Shown: positions 16,732-25,913 of the stretch, in pieces
Position numbering within the stretch: position 1 is the stretch's first letter
How the letters are laid out: each line of letters opens with the position of its first letter
Position numbers and translations under genes: made by a program
Source of the DNA: Lysobacteraceae bacterium
Lineage (GTDB): Bacteria > Pseudomonadota > Gammaproteobacteria > Xanthomonadales > Rhodanobacteraceae
DNA length: 64,000 nt
Assembly: GCA_021372495.1 (NCBI GenBank)
Contig: JAJFUF010000040.1
Location: 62,001 to 126,000 of the forward strand
Direction: 5' to 3'
Notes under the pieces: generated by a model
What the model was told of the DNA's origin: nothing
Databases searched by the model: none
What the model saw: only the letters and a program-made list of their open reading frames with translations

Positions 16732-18315
16732 ATGAGCTTCCGCCTCACCTACGCCACCATGTACAGCCCGCCCGAGGCGATGCATGAGCGCTTCGATGCG
16801 GCCATGGTGCGCGCCGAAGCCGCGCTGGGCGCGCGCCACCCGCTGTTCATCGGCGGCGCCGACCGCGACGCCGCGCAGCGCATCGAGCGTCGCAGCCCGT
16901 TCGACCGCGACCTGCGCCTCGGCGAGTTCGCGCTGGCCGACAAGGCCGACGTCGACGCGGCGATGGCGGCGGCGCACGCGGCGTACCCGGCCTGGCGCGC
17001 GACGCCGGTCGCCGAGCGCGCGCGCCTGCTGCGCCGCGTCGGCGAGATCATGGCGGAGCGCGTCTACGACATCGCCGCCGCCATGGTGCTCGAGGTCGGC
17101 AAGAACCGCATGGAGGCACTCGGCGAGGCGCAGGAGACGGTCGATTTCTTCCATCACTATGCGGACGACTTCGAGCGCCACGCCGGCTACGCGCACGCGC
17201 TGCCCGACGATCCGATCGAAGGTTTCGCCTCGCACAACGCCAGCGTGATGCGGCCCTACGGCGTGTGGGTGGTGATCGCGCCGTTCAATTTCCCGCTGGC
17301 GCTGGCCGGCGGGCCGACTGCGGCGGCGCTGATCACCGGCAACACGGTGGTGCTGAAGGGCGCCAGCGACACGCCCTGGGCCGGCCGCTTGCTCGCCGAC
17401 TGCATCCGCGACGCCGGGCTGCCGCCGGGCGTGTTCAACTACCTGTCCGGCTCCGGCCGCGAAATCGGCGAGGCGCTGGTGCAGCACCCGCTGACCGCCG
17501 GCATCACCTTCACCGGCTCGGTGCCGGTCGGACGGCACCTGATGCAGCAGATGGCCGGCGGCGCGTATCCGCGGCCGTGCATCGCCGAGATGGGCGGCAA
17601 GAATCCGTGCATCGTCACCGAGCGCGCCGACCTCGAGCGCACCGCTGCCGGCATCGTGCGGTCCGCCTACGGCATGGGCGGGCAGAAGTGCTCGGCACTG
17701 TCGCGGCTGTACGTGCATGAGCGCGTCGCCGACGCGCTGATCGAGCGCCTGCAGGCGCAGATCGCCGCGATCCGCATCGGCGATCCGCGCCGGCGCGAGT
17801 TCTGGCTCGGCCCGGTGATCAACGCCAACGCCTACGCCAGCTACGCGCGCTACGCCAGCGAGCTGCGCGACGGCGGCGCGCGCCTGCTGAGCGGCGGCGC
17901 GCAGCTCGGCGAAGGCAGCGGCGGCGATCCTGCGCTGGCGCGCGGCTACTACGTAGAACCGCTGCTGGCCGAAGTGCCCCTGTCCCACCCCCTGTGGCAA
18001 CACGAGATGTTCCTGCCGATCCTGACGCTGCACCGCTACCGCGACCGCGACGAGGCGATGCGGCTGGCCAACGACACGCCGATGGGCCTGACCGCCGGCT
18101 TCTTCGGCGGCGCCGACGAGGTGGCCTGGTTCCACGACCACATCGAGGCCGGCGTGACCTACGCCAACCGCCCGCAGGGCGCCACCACCGGCGCCTGGCC
18201 CGGCTACCAGCCGTTCGGCGGCTGGAAGGGCTCGGGCTCCACCGGCAAGGCGATCGCCTCGTTCTACTACCTCGCGCAATACCTGCGCGAGCAGTCGCGC
18301 ACGGTGGTCGAATGA
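16732..18315 (+). CDS. semialdehyde dehydrogenase, P5C-dehydrogenase-like
   Basis: A 527-residue NAD(P)-dependent aldehyde dehydrogenase. The nucleophile is Cys320 in GGQKCSALSR and the general base Glu286 in AEMGGKNP; the cofactor region contains APFNFPLAL and FTGSVPVGR. The AEMGGKNP and GQKCSA motifs and length resemble the L-glutamate gamma-semialdehyde (1-pyrroline-5-carboxylate) dehydrogenase branch, enzymes acting on short dicarboxylic semialdehydes. AGGAGA lies seven bases before the ATG. Placed directly after an omega-aminotransferase and before 3-oxoadipate CoA-transferase, it probably makes the dicarboxylic acid that CatIJ then activates. Confidence 0.9.
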   Translation: MSFRLTYATMYSPPEAMHERFDAAMVRAEAALGARHPLFIGGADRDAAQRIERRSPFDRDLRLGEFALADKADVDAAMAAAHAAYPAWRATPVAERARLLRRVGEIMAERVYDIAAAMVLEVGKNRMEALGEAQETVDFFHHYADDFERHAGYAHALPDDPIEGFASHNASVMRPYGVWVVIAPFNFPLALAGGPTAAALITGNTVVLKGASDTPWAGRLLADCIRDAGLPPGVFNYLSGSGREIGEALVQHPLTAGITFTGSVPVGRHLMQQMAGGAYPRPCIAEMGGKNPCIVTERADLERTAAGIVRSAYGMGGQKCSALSRLYVHERVADALIERLQAQIAAIRIGDPRRREFWLGPVINANAYASYARYASELRDGGARLLSGGAQLGEGSGGDPALARGYYVEPLLAEVPLSHPLWQHEMFLPILTLHRYRDRDEAMRLANDTPMGLTAGFFGGADEVAWFHDHIEAGVTYANRPQGATTGAWPGYQPFGGWKGSGSTGKAIASFYYLAQYLREQSRTVVE

Positions 18316-19166
18316 GCGCGGCGATCCTGTCGCTTGCGGAAGCGATCGAGCACTACGTCGCCGACGGCGCCAGCGTCGCGCTGGAAGGCTTCACCCACCT
18401 GATCCCGTTCGCCGCCGGGCACGAGATCATCCGCCAGCGCAGGCGCGACCTGCACCTGATCCGCATGACGCCGGATCTCGTCTACGACCAGATGATCGGC
18501 ATGGGCTGCGCGCGCAAGCTCACCTTTTCCTGGGGCGGCAATCCCGGCGTCGGCTCGCTGCATCGCCTGCGCGACGCGGTCGAGCACCAGTGGCCGCACC
18601 CGCTCGAACTCGACGAGCACAGCCACGCCGGCATGGCCGCGGCGTTCTGCGCCGGCGCGGCGCGGCTGCCGTTCGGCATGCTGCGCGGCTACGTCGGCAC
18701 CGACCTGCCCGCGCACAACCCCAACATCCGCCGCGTCGAATGCCCGTTCACCGGCGAGATGCTCGCGGCCGTGCCCGCGCTCAACCCCGACGTCACCATC
18801 CTGCACGCGCAGCGCGCCGACCGCGCCGGCAACGTCGCCATCGACGGCATCGTCGGCGCGGCACGCGAGGCCGCGCTGGCGGCGAAGACGCTGGTCGTCA
18901 CCGTCGAGGAGATCGTCGACGCGCTGCCGCCGGCGATGAACGCCATCGTGTTGCCGCACTGGGTCGTCGGCGCGGTGGTGCACTGCCGCGGCGGCGCGTA
19001 TCCGTCCTACGCGCAGGGCCACTACGCGCGCGACAACGCCTTCTATCGGCACTGGGACGGGATTGCGCGCGAGCGCGGCACCTTCCTCGGCTGGATGGAG
19101 GAACACGTGCTCGGCACGCGCGACCACCGCGCGTTCCTCGCCGGCCTGCAGCAGGAGGCCGCATGA
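18312..19166 (+). CDS. catI: 3-oxoadipate CoA-transferase, subunit A
   Basis: A 284-residue alpha subunit of a type I CoA-transferase of the glutaconate/CatI subgroup. Recognisable are VALEGFTHLIPFAAGHE near residue 20, RMTPDLVYDQMIG, FSWGGNPGVGS and PSYAHGYY-like PSYAQGHYARDN near the end, closely matching CatI of Pseudomonas knackmussii. With CatJ it transfers CoA from succinyl-CoA to 3-oxoadipate. Its ATG overlaps the aldehyde dehydrogenase stop (ATGA) and its stop overlaps the catJ start in the same way, so translation is coupled on both sides. Confidence 0.9.
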   Translation: MSAAILSLAEAIEHYVADGASVALEGFTHLIPFAAGHEIIRQRRRDLHLIRMTPDLVYDQMIGMGCARKLTFSWGGNPGVGSLHRLRDAVEHQWPHPLELDEHSHAGMAAAFCAGAARLPFGMLRGYVGTDLPAHNPNIRRVECPFTGEMLAAVPALNPDVTILHAQRADRAGNVAIDGIVGAAREAALAAKTLVVTVEEIVDALPPAMNAIVLPHWVVGAVVHCRGGAYPSYAQGHYARDNAFYRHWDGIARERGTFLGWMEEHVLGTRDHRAFLAGLQQEAA

Positions 19167-19948
19167 ACGCCTGCACGCGCGACGAATGGATGACGGTCGC
19201 CGCCGCGCGCCTGCTGCGCGACCGCTGCGTGTGCTTCGTCGGCATCGGCCTGCCCAGCGCCGCCTGCAACCTCGCGCGGCTGACGCACGCGCCGGACATC
19301 GTGCTGATCTACGAGTCCGGCACGATCGGCACGCGCCCGGACGTGCTGCCGCTGTCGATCGGCGACGGCGAGCTGGCCGCGACCGCGGCCTGCGTGGTGC
19401 CGCTGCCGGAGGTCTTCAGCCACTACCTGCAGGCCGGGCGCGTCGACGTCGGCTTCCTCGGCGCCGCGCAGATCGACCGCCACGGCAACATCAACAGCAC
19501 CGTGATCGGCCCCTACGACGCACCGAAGACGCGCCTGCCCGGCGCCGGCGGCGCGCCGGAAATCGCGCTGCACGCCAAGCAGGTGTTCGTGATGCTGAAG
19601 GCATCGAAGCGCAGCTTCGTCGAACGCCTGGACTTCCGCACCAGCGCCGGCTACCTCGACGGCCACGGCGCGCGCGCGCGCAGCGGCGCGCCCGGCGGCG
19701 GCCCGCGCGCGGTCATCACCGACTTCGGCATGCTGGCGCCGCACCCGCAGAGCGAAGAGCTGCAGCTCGTCGCTCTGTTCGCCGGCGCCAGCGTCGAGGA
19801 GGCGCGCGCCGCGGTCGGCTGGCCGCTGGCGGTCGCCGACCACATCGACACGATCGCCGCGCCGAGCGCGCTCGAACTCGACACCCTGCGCGCGCTGAAC
19901 GCGCGCACCCGCGAGGCGCACGCCCGCCCCGTGCGCATTCCCCTCTGA
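19163..19948 (+). CDS. catJ: 3-oxoadipate CoA-transferase, subunit B
   Basis: A 261-residue beta subunit carrying the catalytic glutamate (Glu51 in IYESGTIGTRP), which forms the covalent glutamyl-CoA intermediate. Other family motifs are CFVGIGLPS near the start and ITDFGMLAPHP in the second half. GCAGGAGG lies in the end of catI, five bases before the ATG. CatI and CatJ together convert 3-oxoadipate to 3-oxoadipyl-CoA, the substrate of the divergent thiolase. Confidence 0.9.
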   Translation: MNACTRDEWMTVAAARLLRDRCVCFVGIGLPSAACNLARLTHAPDIVLIYESGTIGTRPDVLPLSIGDGELAATAACVVPLPEVFSHYLQAGRVDVGFLGAAQIDRHGNINSTVIGPYDAPKTRLPGAGGAPEIALHAKQVFVMLKASKRSFVERLDFRTSAGYLDGHGARARSGAPGGGPRAVITDFGMLAPHPQSEELQLVALFAGASVEEARAAVGWPLAVADHIDTIAAPSALELDTLRALNARTREAHARPVRIPL

Positions 19949-19962
19949 ACCGGAGCACCGAC

Positions 19963-21309
19963 GTGAACGCCGCACCGAAGTCCGTCCACATCCAGACCGC
20001 CCTGCCCGGCCCGAAGGCCCAGGCGCTGATCGCCCGCGACGCCGAGGTGACCTCGCCCTCGTATCCGCGCGACTACCCGTTCGTGATGTCGCACGGCCGC
20101 GGCACCGAGGTCTGGGACGTCGACGGCAACCGCTTCCTCGATTTCGCCGCCGGCATCGCGGTGTGCTCGACCGGCCACGCGCATCCGCAGGTCGTCGCCG
20201 CGGTGAAGGACGCGGCGGACAAGTTCCTGCACATCTCCAGCGACTACTGGCACGAGCAGATGACGGCGCTGGGCGAACGCCTCGCGCGGCTGGCGCCGAT
20301 GCGCACGCTGGCCGGCGAGCCGGCGATGAGCTTCCTGTGCCAGTCCGGCACCGAGGCGGTGGAAGGCGCGCTGAAGCTGGCGCGCTACGTGACGCGGCGG
20401 CCGCGCTACCTCGGCTTCCTCGGCGGCTTCCACGGCCGCACCATGGGCTCGCTGTCGTTCACCTCCAGCAAGTACACGCAGCAGCTCGGCTTCGCGCCGA
20501 CCATGCCGGGCGTGACGCACGTGCCGTTCCCCAATCCGTACCGGCCGCTGTTCGCCGGCGCCGACCAGGGCCAGGCGGTGCTCGACTACATCCGCATGCT
20601 GTTCGAGCGCAGCGTGCCGGCGGCGGAAGTCGCCGCGATCCTGGTCGAGCCGATCCAGGGCGAAGGCGGCTACCTGGTGCCGCCGGACGGCTTCCTCGCC
20701 GGCCTGCGCGCGCTGTGCGACCAGCACGGCATCCTGCTGATCTTCGACGAGGTGCAGGCCGGCGTCGGCCGCTCCGGCAAGATGTTCGCCTGCGAGCACT
20801 GGGGCGTGGCGCCCGACATCATGACGCTGGCGAAGGGCCTCGGTTCCGGCCTGCCGATCGGCGCGGTGGTGGCGAAGCGCTCGATCATGTCGCAGTGGAA
20901 GCGCGGCGCGCACGGCAACACCTACGGCGGCAATCCGCTCGCCTGCGCCGCGGCCAACGCCACGCTCGACCTGGTCGCCGGCGGCTTCGCCGACAACGCC
21001 GTGCGGGTCGGCGCGCACTTCATGCAGCGCCTCGCCGAGCTGGCGCGCGACTATCCCTGCATCGGCGAGGTGCGCGGCAAGGGCCTGATGATCGGCATGG
21101 AGCTGATCGAGCGCGACGCCGAGCGCACGCCGGCGCGCGCGCTGTGCGAGGCGGTGGTCACGCGCGCCTTCCACAACGGCCTGCTGCTGCTCTCCTGCGG
21201 CACCAGCACGGTGCGCTTCATGCCGCCGCTGAACGTCAGCACCGGCGAGGTCGACGAGGCGATCGCACTGTTGCGGCTCAGCCTCGACCAGGCGCTGAGC
21301 GGGAGCTGA
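19963..21309 (+). CDS. class III aminotransferase, GabT/ornithine type
   Basis: A 448-residue PLP aminotransferase. The cofactor lysine is Lys291 in IMTLAKGLGSG, with LLIFDEVQAGVGRSG before it and GNTYGGNPLACAAAN after it. The N-terminal RDYPFVMSHGRG and AAGIAVCSTGHAHP are typical of the acetylornithine/4-aminobutyrate aminotransferase group with broad omega-amino specificity. The start is GTG 19963 with GGAG at 19953-19956, 14 bp after catJ. It is a second, distinct aminotransferase in the same transcription unit (the PLP regions differ clearly from the gene at 15402), which suggests a substrate with two amino groups or two separate substrates. Confidence 0.9.
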   Translation: MNAAPKSVHIQTALPGPKAQALIARDAEVTSPSYPRDYPFVMSHGRGTEVWDVDGNRFLDFAAGIAVCSTGHAHPQVVAAVKDAADKFLHISSDYWHEQMTALGERLARLAPMRTLAGEPAMSFLCQSGTEAVEGALKLARYVTRRPRYLGFLGGFHGRTMGSLSFTSSKYTQQLGFAPTMPGVTHVPFPNPYRPLFAGADQGQAVLDYIRMLFERSVPAAEVAAILVEPIQGEGGYLVPPDGFLAGLRALCDQHGILLIFDEVQAGVGRSGKMFACEHWGVAPDIMTLAKGLGSGLPIGAVVAKRSIMSQWKRGAHGNTYGGNPLACAAANATLDLVAGGFADNAVRVGAHFMQRLAELARDYPCIGEVRGKGLMIGMELIERDAERTPARALCEAVVTRAFHNGLLLLSCGTSTVRFMPPLNVSTGEVDEAIALLRLSLDQALSGS

Positions 21310-21313
21310 CGCC

Positions 21314-23860
21314 ATGTCGCGCCGCCTGGCCGCCCTGCTCGCCCTCATCCTCCTCGCGGGCGCGGCGCAGGCCGCGCGCGAGCCCGTGCTCAAGCAGGTC
21401 GACCTGCCGCACAGCTACTACTGGCGCGAGCTGTACCTGCCGCAGCTCACCACCGGGCCCTCGTCGGCGACATTCCTGCCCGATGGCGACACGCTCATCT
21501 ACAGCATGGGCGGCTCGCTGTGGCGGCAGCGCCTCGGCGACGACACCGCCACCGAGCTGACCCACGCCGCGCGCGCCTACGACTACCAGCCGGACGCCGC
21601 GCGCGACGGCCGCAGCGTGGTGTTCGCGCGCTACGACGGCAACGCGATCGAGCTGTGGCGGCTGGATCTCGCCAGCGGCCGCGAGCAGCGGCTGACTTCG
21701 GGCGGTGCGGTCAACGTCGAACCGCGGCTGTCGCCGGACGGCACGCGCATCGTCTGGGTGTCGACGCAGGGCAGCGGCCACTTCAACCTGTTCGTCGCCG
21801 ACCTCGACGCCAGCGGCCTGCACGGCGCCCGCATGCTGCTCGGCGAGCGCAAGAGCGCGCTCGACCGCTACTACTATTCCGCGTTCGACCACGCGATCAA
21901 CCCGTCGTGGTCGCCGGACGGCAGGACGCTCTACTACGTCAGCAATCCCGAGATCGCCTGGGGCACCGGCGACCTGTGGTCGGTGCCGGTGGACGATCCG
22001 ACGCAGCGCCGCAAGGTGCTCAGTGAGGAAACCAGCTGGAGCGCGCGTCCGGAACTTGCGCCGGACGGCAAGCGCCTGCTCTACGCCAGCTACCACGGCC
22101 GCCAGTGGCAGCAGCTTTGGCTGACCACGCCCGACGGCGCGGCGCCGCTGCCGCTGACCTTCGGCGACTTCGACCGCCGCAACGCGCGCTGGTCGCCCGA
22201 CGGCAGCCGCATCGCCTACATCGACAACCGCGACGGCAACACCGCGCTGCGCGTGGTCGAGGCGCTGGGCGGCGCGACGCGCGACGTCGTGCCGAAGCGG
22301 CGCGTGACCCGGCTGCCGCAGGCGCATCTGGTGCTCGACATCGTCGACGAACGCGGCGAGCGCACGCCGGCGCGCGTGGCGGTGCTCGCGGGCGACGGCC
22401 GCGCCTATGCGCCGGACGCCGCCTGGATGCACGCCGACGACGGCTTCGACCGCGCGCTGCAGTCGGCCGAGACGCACTACTTCCACTGCGCGCCGCCCTG
22501 CGCGCTGGACGTGCCGGCGGGCAAGGCCTCGATCTGGGTGCAGCACGGCTTCGCCTACGCGCCGTGGCGCGAGACGGTCCGCCTCGCCGCCAACCGCGAA
22601 ACGGCGCTGCGCGCGCAGCTGCGGCCGCAGCGGCTGCCCGCTGCGTTCGGCGACTTCATCAGCGCCGACCTGCACATCCACATGAACTACGGCGGCCACT
22701 ACCGCAACACGCCGGCCAACCTCGCGCGGCAGGCGCGCGCCGAGGATCTCGATCTCGCCTACGACCTCGTGGTCAACAAGGAGGAACGCTTCCCCGACAT
22801 CGCCGCGTTCCGCACCGATGCCGATCCGGCCAGCACCGCGCGGACCCTGGTGCTGCACGGGCAGGAATACCACACCAGCTTCTGGGGGCATCTCGGCCTG
22901 CTCGGCCTGCGCGACCACTTGCTGATGCCGGGTTTCTCCGCCTACCGGCACACCGCGATGGCGAGCCCGTACCCGACCAACGGCGCGGTCGCCGACCTCG
23001 CCCACGCACAGGGCGCGCTGGTCGGCTACGTGCACCCGTTCGACACCCTGCCCGACCCCGCGCACGATGCGACGCTCAGCGACGAACTGCCCGCGGACGT
23101 GATCCAGGGCAAGGTGGACTACATCGAGATCGTCGGCTTCTCCGACCACAAGTCGACCGCGCAGGTCTGGTATCGCCTGCTCAACCTCGGCTTCCACCTG
23201 CCCACCGGCGCGGGCACCGACGCCATGGCGAACTACGCCTCGCTGCGCGGCCCGGTCGGCCTGAACCGCGTGTTCCTCGACACCGGCGGCAAGCGCGATG
23301 CGGCCGCGGCGATGGCGGCGCTGAAGGCGGGCCACGGCTTCGCCAGCAACGGCCCGCTGCTGGGGCTGCTGCTCGACGAGGCGAAGCCCGGCGACACGCT
23401 GGCCGCAGCCGACCGGCACCACTACCGCGTCGCGCTGCGCTCGCCGGTGGCGGTCGATCACCTGGAGCTTGTGCACAACGGCAAGGTGGTGAAGGCGTTC
23501 GCGCTGCGCGGCGACCGCCGCAGCCTCGATGCCGAAGGCGAGCTCGACCTCGCCGGCGGCTGGGTGCTGCTGCGCGCCTGGAACGACGGCGCCGATCCCG
23601 AGGTGCTGGACCTGTACCCGTACGCCACCACCAACCCGGTCTGGCTGGGCGACCACGTGCGCGCGCCGAGCGCGCGCGCCGATGCGGCCTGGTTCGCCGA
23701 CTGGCTGACGCGCACCATCGAAGCGGCCGCCGCGCGCGACGACTACAACACCGCCGAGGAGAAGCGCGCGACGCTCGACGAGCTCGGCCGGGCGCGCGAC
23801 GCGTATCGCGCGCTGGCGACCGGCGCACAGGGGTCCGAACCGCCGCACGGTGCCCGATGA
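21314..23860 (+). CDS. exported beta-propeller / CehA-McbA-type PHP metallohydrolase
   Basis: An 848-residue fusion. After a signal peptide (cut near AAQA, residue 20) come about six TolB/WD40-like blades, marked by repeated SPDG or APDG motifs over roughly residues 50-320. The second half is a PHP-like metal hydrolase of the CehA/McbA family: DLHIHMNYGG (Asp452, His454, His456) and YVHPFD (His574) are metal-ligand motifs. The known members hydrolyse amides or carbamates; the natural substrate here is unknown. Its start is four bases after the second aminotransferase and its stop overlaps the next gene. Confidence 0.85.
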   Translation: MSRRLAALLALILLAGAAQAAREPVLKQVDLPHSYYWRELYLPQLTTGPSSATFLPDGDTLIYSMGGSLWRQRLGDDTATELTHAARAYDYQPDAARDGRSVVFARYDGNAIELWRLDLASGREQRLTSGGAVNVEPRLSPDGTRIVWVSTQGSGHFNLFVADLDASGLHGARMLLGERKSALDRYYYSAFDHAINPSWSPDGRTLYYVSNPEIAWGTGDLWSVPVDDPTQRRKVLSEETSWSARPELAPDGKRLLYASYHGRQWQQLWLTTPDGAAPLPLTFGDFDRRNARWSPDGSRIAYIDNRDGNTALRVVEALGGATRDVVPKRRVTRLPQAHLVLDIVDERGERTPARVAVLAGDGRAYAPDAAWMHADDGFDRALQSAETHYFHCAPPCALDVPAGKASIWVQHGFAYAPWRETVRLAANRETALRAQLRPQRLPAAFGDFISADLHIHMNYGGHYRNTPANLARQARAEDLDLAYDLVVNKEERFPDIAAFRTDADPASTARTLVLHGQEYHTSFWGHLGLLGLRDHLLMPGFSAYRHTAMASPYPTNGAVADLAHAQGALVGYVHPFDTLPDPAHDATLSDELPADVIQGKVDYIEIVGFSDHKSTAQVWYRLLNLGFHLPTGAGTDAMANYASLRGPVGLNRVFLDTGGKRDAAAAMAALKAGHGFASNGPLLGLLLDEAKPGDTLAAADRHHYRVALRSPVAVDHLELVHNGKVVKAFALRGDRRSLDAEGELDLAGGWVLLRAWNDGADPEVLDLYPYATTNPVWLGDHVRAPSARADAAWFADWLTRTIEAAAARDDYNTAEEKRATLDELGRARDAYRALATGAQGSEPPHGAR

Positions 23861-25902
23861 ACCGGCTCGGGCGCCTGCTGGTCCTGCTGGTCCTGCCGCC
23901 GCTGCTCGCGGCCGTGCATGCGCCGGCGCGCGCGGACGACACGCGCTTCACCGTCGCCGACATCAGCCGGCTCGCCGACGTCGGCGAGCCGGCGCTGTCG
24001 CGCGACGGCACCTTCGTCGCCTACACCGTCACCATCGCCAACCTCGAGCGCGACCAGCCGCAGTCGGACCTGTGGCGCGTGCGCTACGATGGCAGCGGCC
24101 GCACCCAGCTCACGCACACGCCGGACAGCAGCGAGTCGCAGCCGCAGTGGTCGGCCGACGGCAAGTGGATCGCGTTCCTGTCCGACCGCAAGCGCGACGC
24201 CGCGCAGGATGACGACGAGGCGACGACCCAGGTCTGGCTGATGCCCGCCGACGGCGGCGAGGCGCGCCGGCTCACCGACTTCCCGAGCGGCGTCGAGGAT
24301 TTCGTGCTGTCGCCGGACGGCAGGCGGCTCGCGCTGATCGCCTTCGATCCCGAGTTTCCGCCCGGCGCGAAGAAACCGAAGAACCCGCCGCCGATCGTCA
24401 CCGATCGCTTCCAGTTCAAGGACGACGCCAGCGGCTGGCTCGACCGCCGCCACAAGCATCTGTACCTGTCCGATATCGCCAGCGGCAAGGCCACGCTGCT
24501 GACGCCGGGCGCGCACGACGAGCAGCTTCCCGCATGGTCGCCTGACGGCAAGTGGATCGCCTACGTGACCAAGCGCGGCGCCGATCCGGATCGGCACCTG
24601 AACTACGACATCTACGTGATCGCCGCGCAGGCCGGCGCGCAGGAACGCCAGCTCACCACCTTCCCCGGCTCCGACCTGGATCCGTACTGGGAAACGCGTC
24701 CGGCGTGGAGCCCCGACGGCACGCGCATCGCCTACCTGCAAAGCGGCGAAGACAAGTGGATCTACTACGCGCCATGGCAGCTCGCGGTGATCGACGTCGC
24801 CAGCGGCAAGGCCACGCTGCCGGCGCCGATCGACCGCTGCTTCACCAAGCCGCGCTGGTCGGCGGACGGCAGGAGCATCTATGCGCTGGTCGAGCAGGCC
24901 GAGGTCACGCACCTGTCGCGCATCGACCTGCGCAGCGGCAAGGTCGCCGCGCTGACCGGCGGCGACCGCTTCGACGTCGATTTCGACGTGGCGGCCAACG
25001 GCCGCATCGTCGTGCTCGGCGGCGACGACCTGCACCCCTACGCGCTGGCCGCGGTCGAGCGCGATCGCCTGCGCGCGCTCGACGACCACAACGGCTGGCT
25101 GCGCGACAAGCGCCTGGCGCCCGCCGAGGCGCTGCACTTCCGCAGCGCCGACGGCACCGCGCTGGACGCGCTGCTGGTCAAGCCGCTCGACTACGTGCCC
25201 GGCCGCCGCTACCCGACGATCGTGCGCGTCCACGGCGGCCCGGTCTATCAGTTCAGCCGCGAGTTCATGCCCGACTGGCAGGTCTATGCCGCGAACGGCT
25301 ACGCGGTGCTGGCGGTGAATCCGCGCGGCAGCTCCGGCCGCGGTTTCGATTTCGCGCGGGCCATCTATGCCGACTGGGGCAACAAGGACGCGCAGGACGT
25401 GCTCGCCGGCGTCGACCACGCGGTGCAGCTCGGCATCGCCGATCCCGCTCGCCTCGGCATCGGCGGCTGGAGTTACGGCGCGATCCTCACCGACCAGATC
25501 ATCGCGCGCGATGCGCGCTTCAAGGCGGCCATCAGCGGCGCCGGCACCGGCAACATGTACGGCATGTACGGCGACGACGAGTACGCGCGCGAGTACGAGC
25601 TGGAGCTGGGCACGCCGTGGGGCAACCGCGAGGCATGGGACCGCGCCAGCTACCCGTTCCTGCACGCCGACCGCATCGCCACGCCGACCCTGTTCCAGTG
25701 CGGCGAGCGCGACTTCAACGTGCCCTGCATCGGCGCCGAGCAGATGTACCAGGCGCTGCGCTCGCTGAAGGTGCCGACCGAGCTGGTGGTCTATCCCGGC
25801 CAGCACCACGGCATCACGGTGCCGAGCTACCTGCGCGACCGCATGCAGCGCAACCTCGACTGGTACGACCGCTTCCTCAAGGCCGCCGGTGCGGACCCAT
25901 GA
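23857..25902 (+). CDS. exported S9 family serine peptidase
   Basis: A 681-residue prolyl-oligopeptidase-family enzyme with a signal peptide (cut near ARA, residue 26). The N-terminal propeller carries SPDG/SADG repeats. The C-terminal alpha/beta hydrolase has Ser539 in GIGGWSYGAI, Asp619 in GERDFNVP and His651 in GQHHGIT, a complete triad. These exported enzymes cleave short peptides, often as acyl- or dipeptidyl-peptidases. The ATG overlaps the previous stop (ATGA), making it the last gene of the seven-gene unit; the next gene runs on the other strand 11 bp away. Confidence 0.93.
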   Translation: MNRLGRLLVLLVLPPLLAAVHAPARADDTRFTVADISRLADVGEPALSRDGTFVAYTVTIANLERDQPQSDLWRVRYDGSGRTQLTHTPDSSESQPQWSADGKWIAFLSDRKRDAAQDDDEATTQVWLMPADGGEARRLTDFPSGVEDFVLSPDGRRLALIAFDPEFPPGAKKPKNPPPIVTDRFQFKDDASGWLDRRHKHLYLSDIASGKATLLTPGAHDEQLPAWSPDGKWIAYVTKRGADPDRHLNYDIYVIAAQAGAQERQLTTFPGSDLDPYWETRPAWSPDGTRIAYLQSGEDKWIYYAPWQLAVIDVASGKATLPAPIDRCFTKPRWSADGRSIYALVEQAEVTHLSRIDLRSGKVAALTGGDRFDVDFDVAANGRIVVLGGDDLHPYALAAVERDRLRALDDHNGWLRDKRLAPAEALHFRSADGTALDALLVKPLDYVPGRRYPTIVRVHGGPVYQFSREFMPDWQVYAANGYAVLAVNPRGSSGRGFDFARAIYADWGNKDAQDVLAGVDHAVQLGIADPARLGIGGWSYGAILTDQIIARDARFKAAISGAGTGNMYGMYGDDEYAREYELELGTPWGNREAWDRASYPFLHADRIATPTLFQCGERDFNVPCIGAEQMYQALRSLKVPTELVVYPGQHHGITVPSYLRDRMQRNLDWYDRFLKAAGADP

Positions 25903-25913
25903 GCGCGGCGGCG

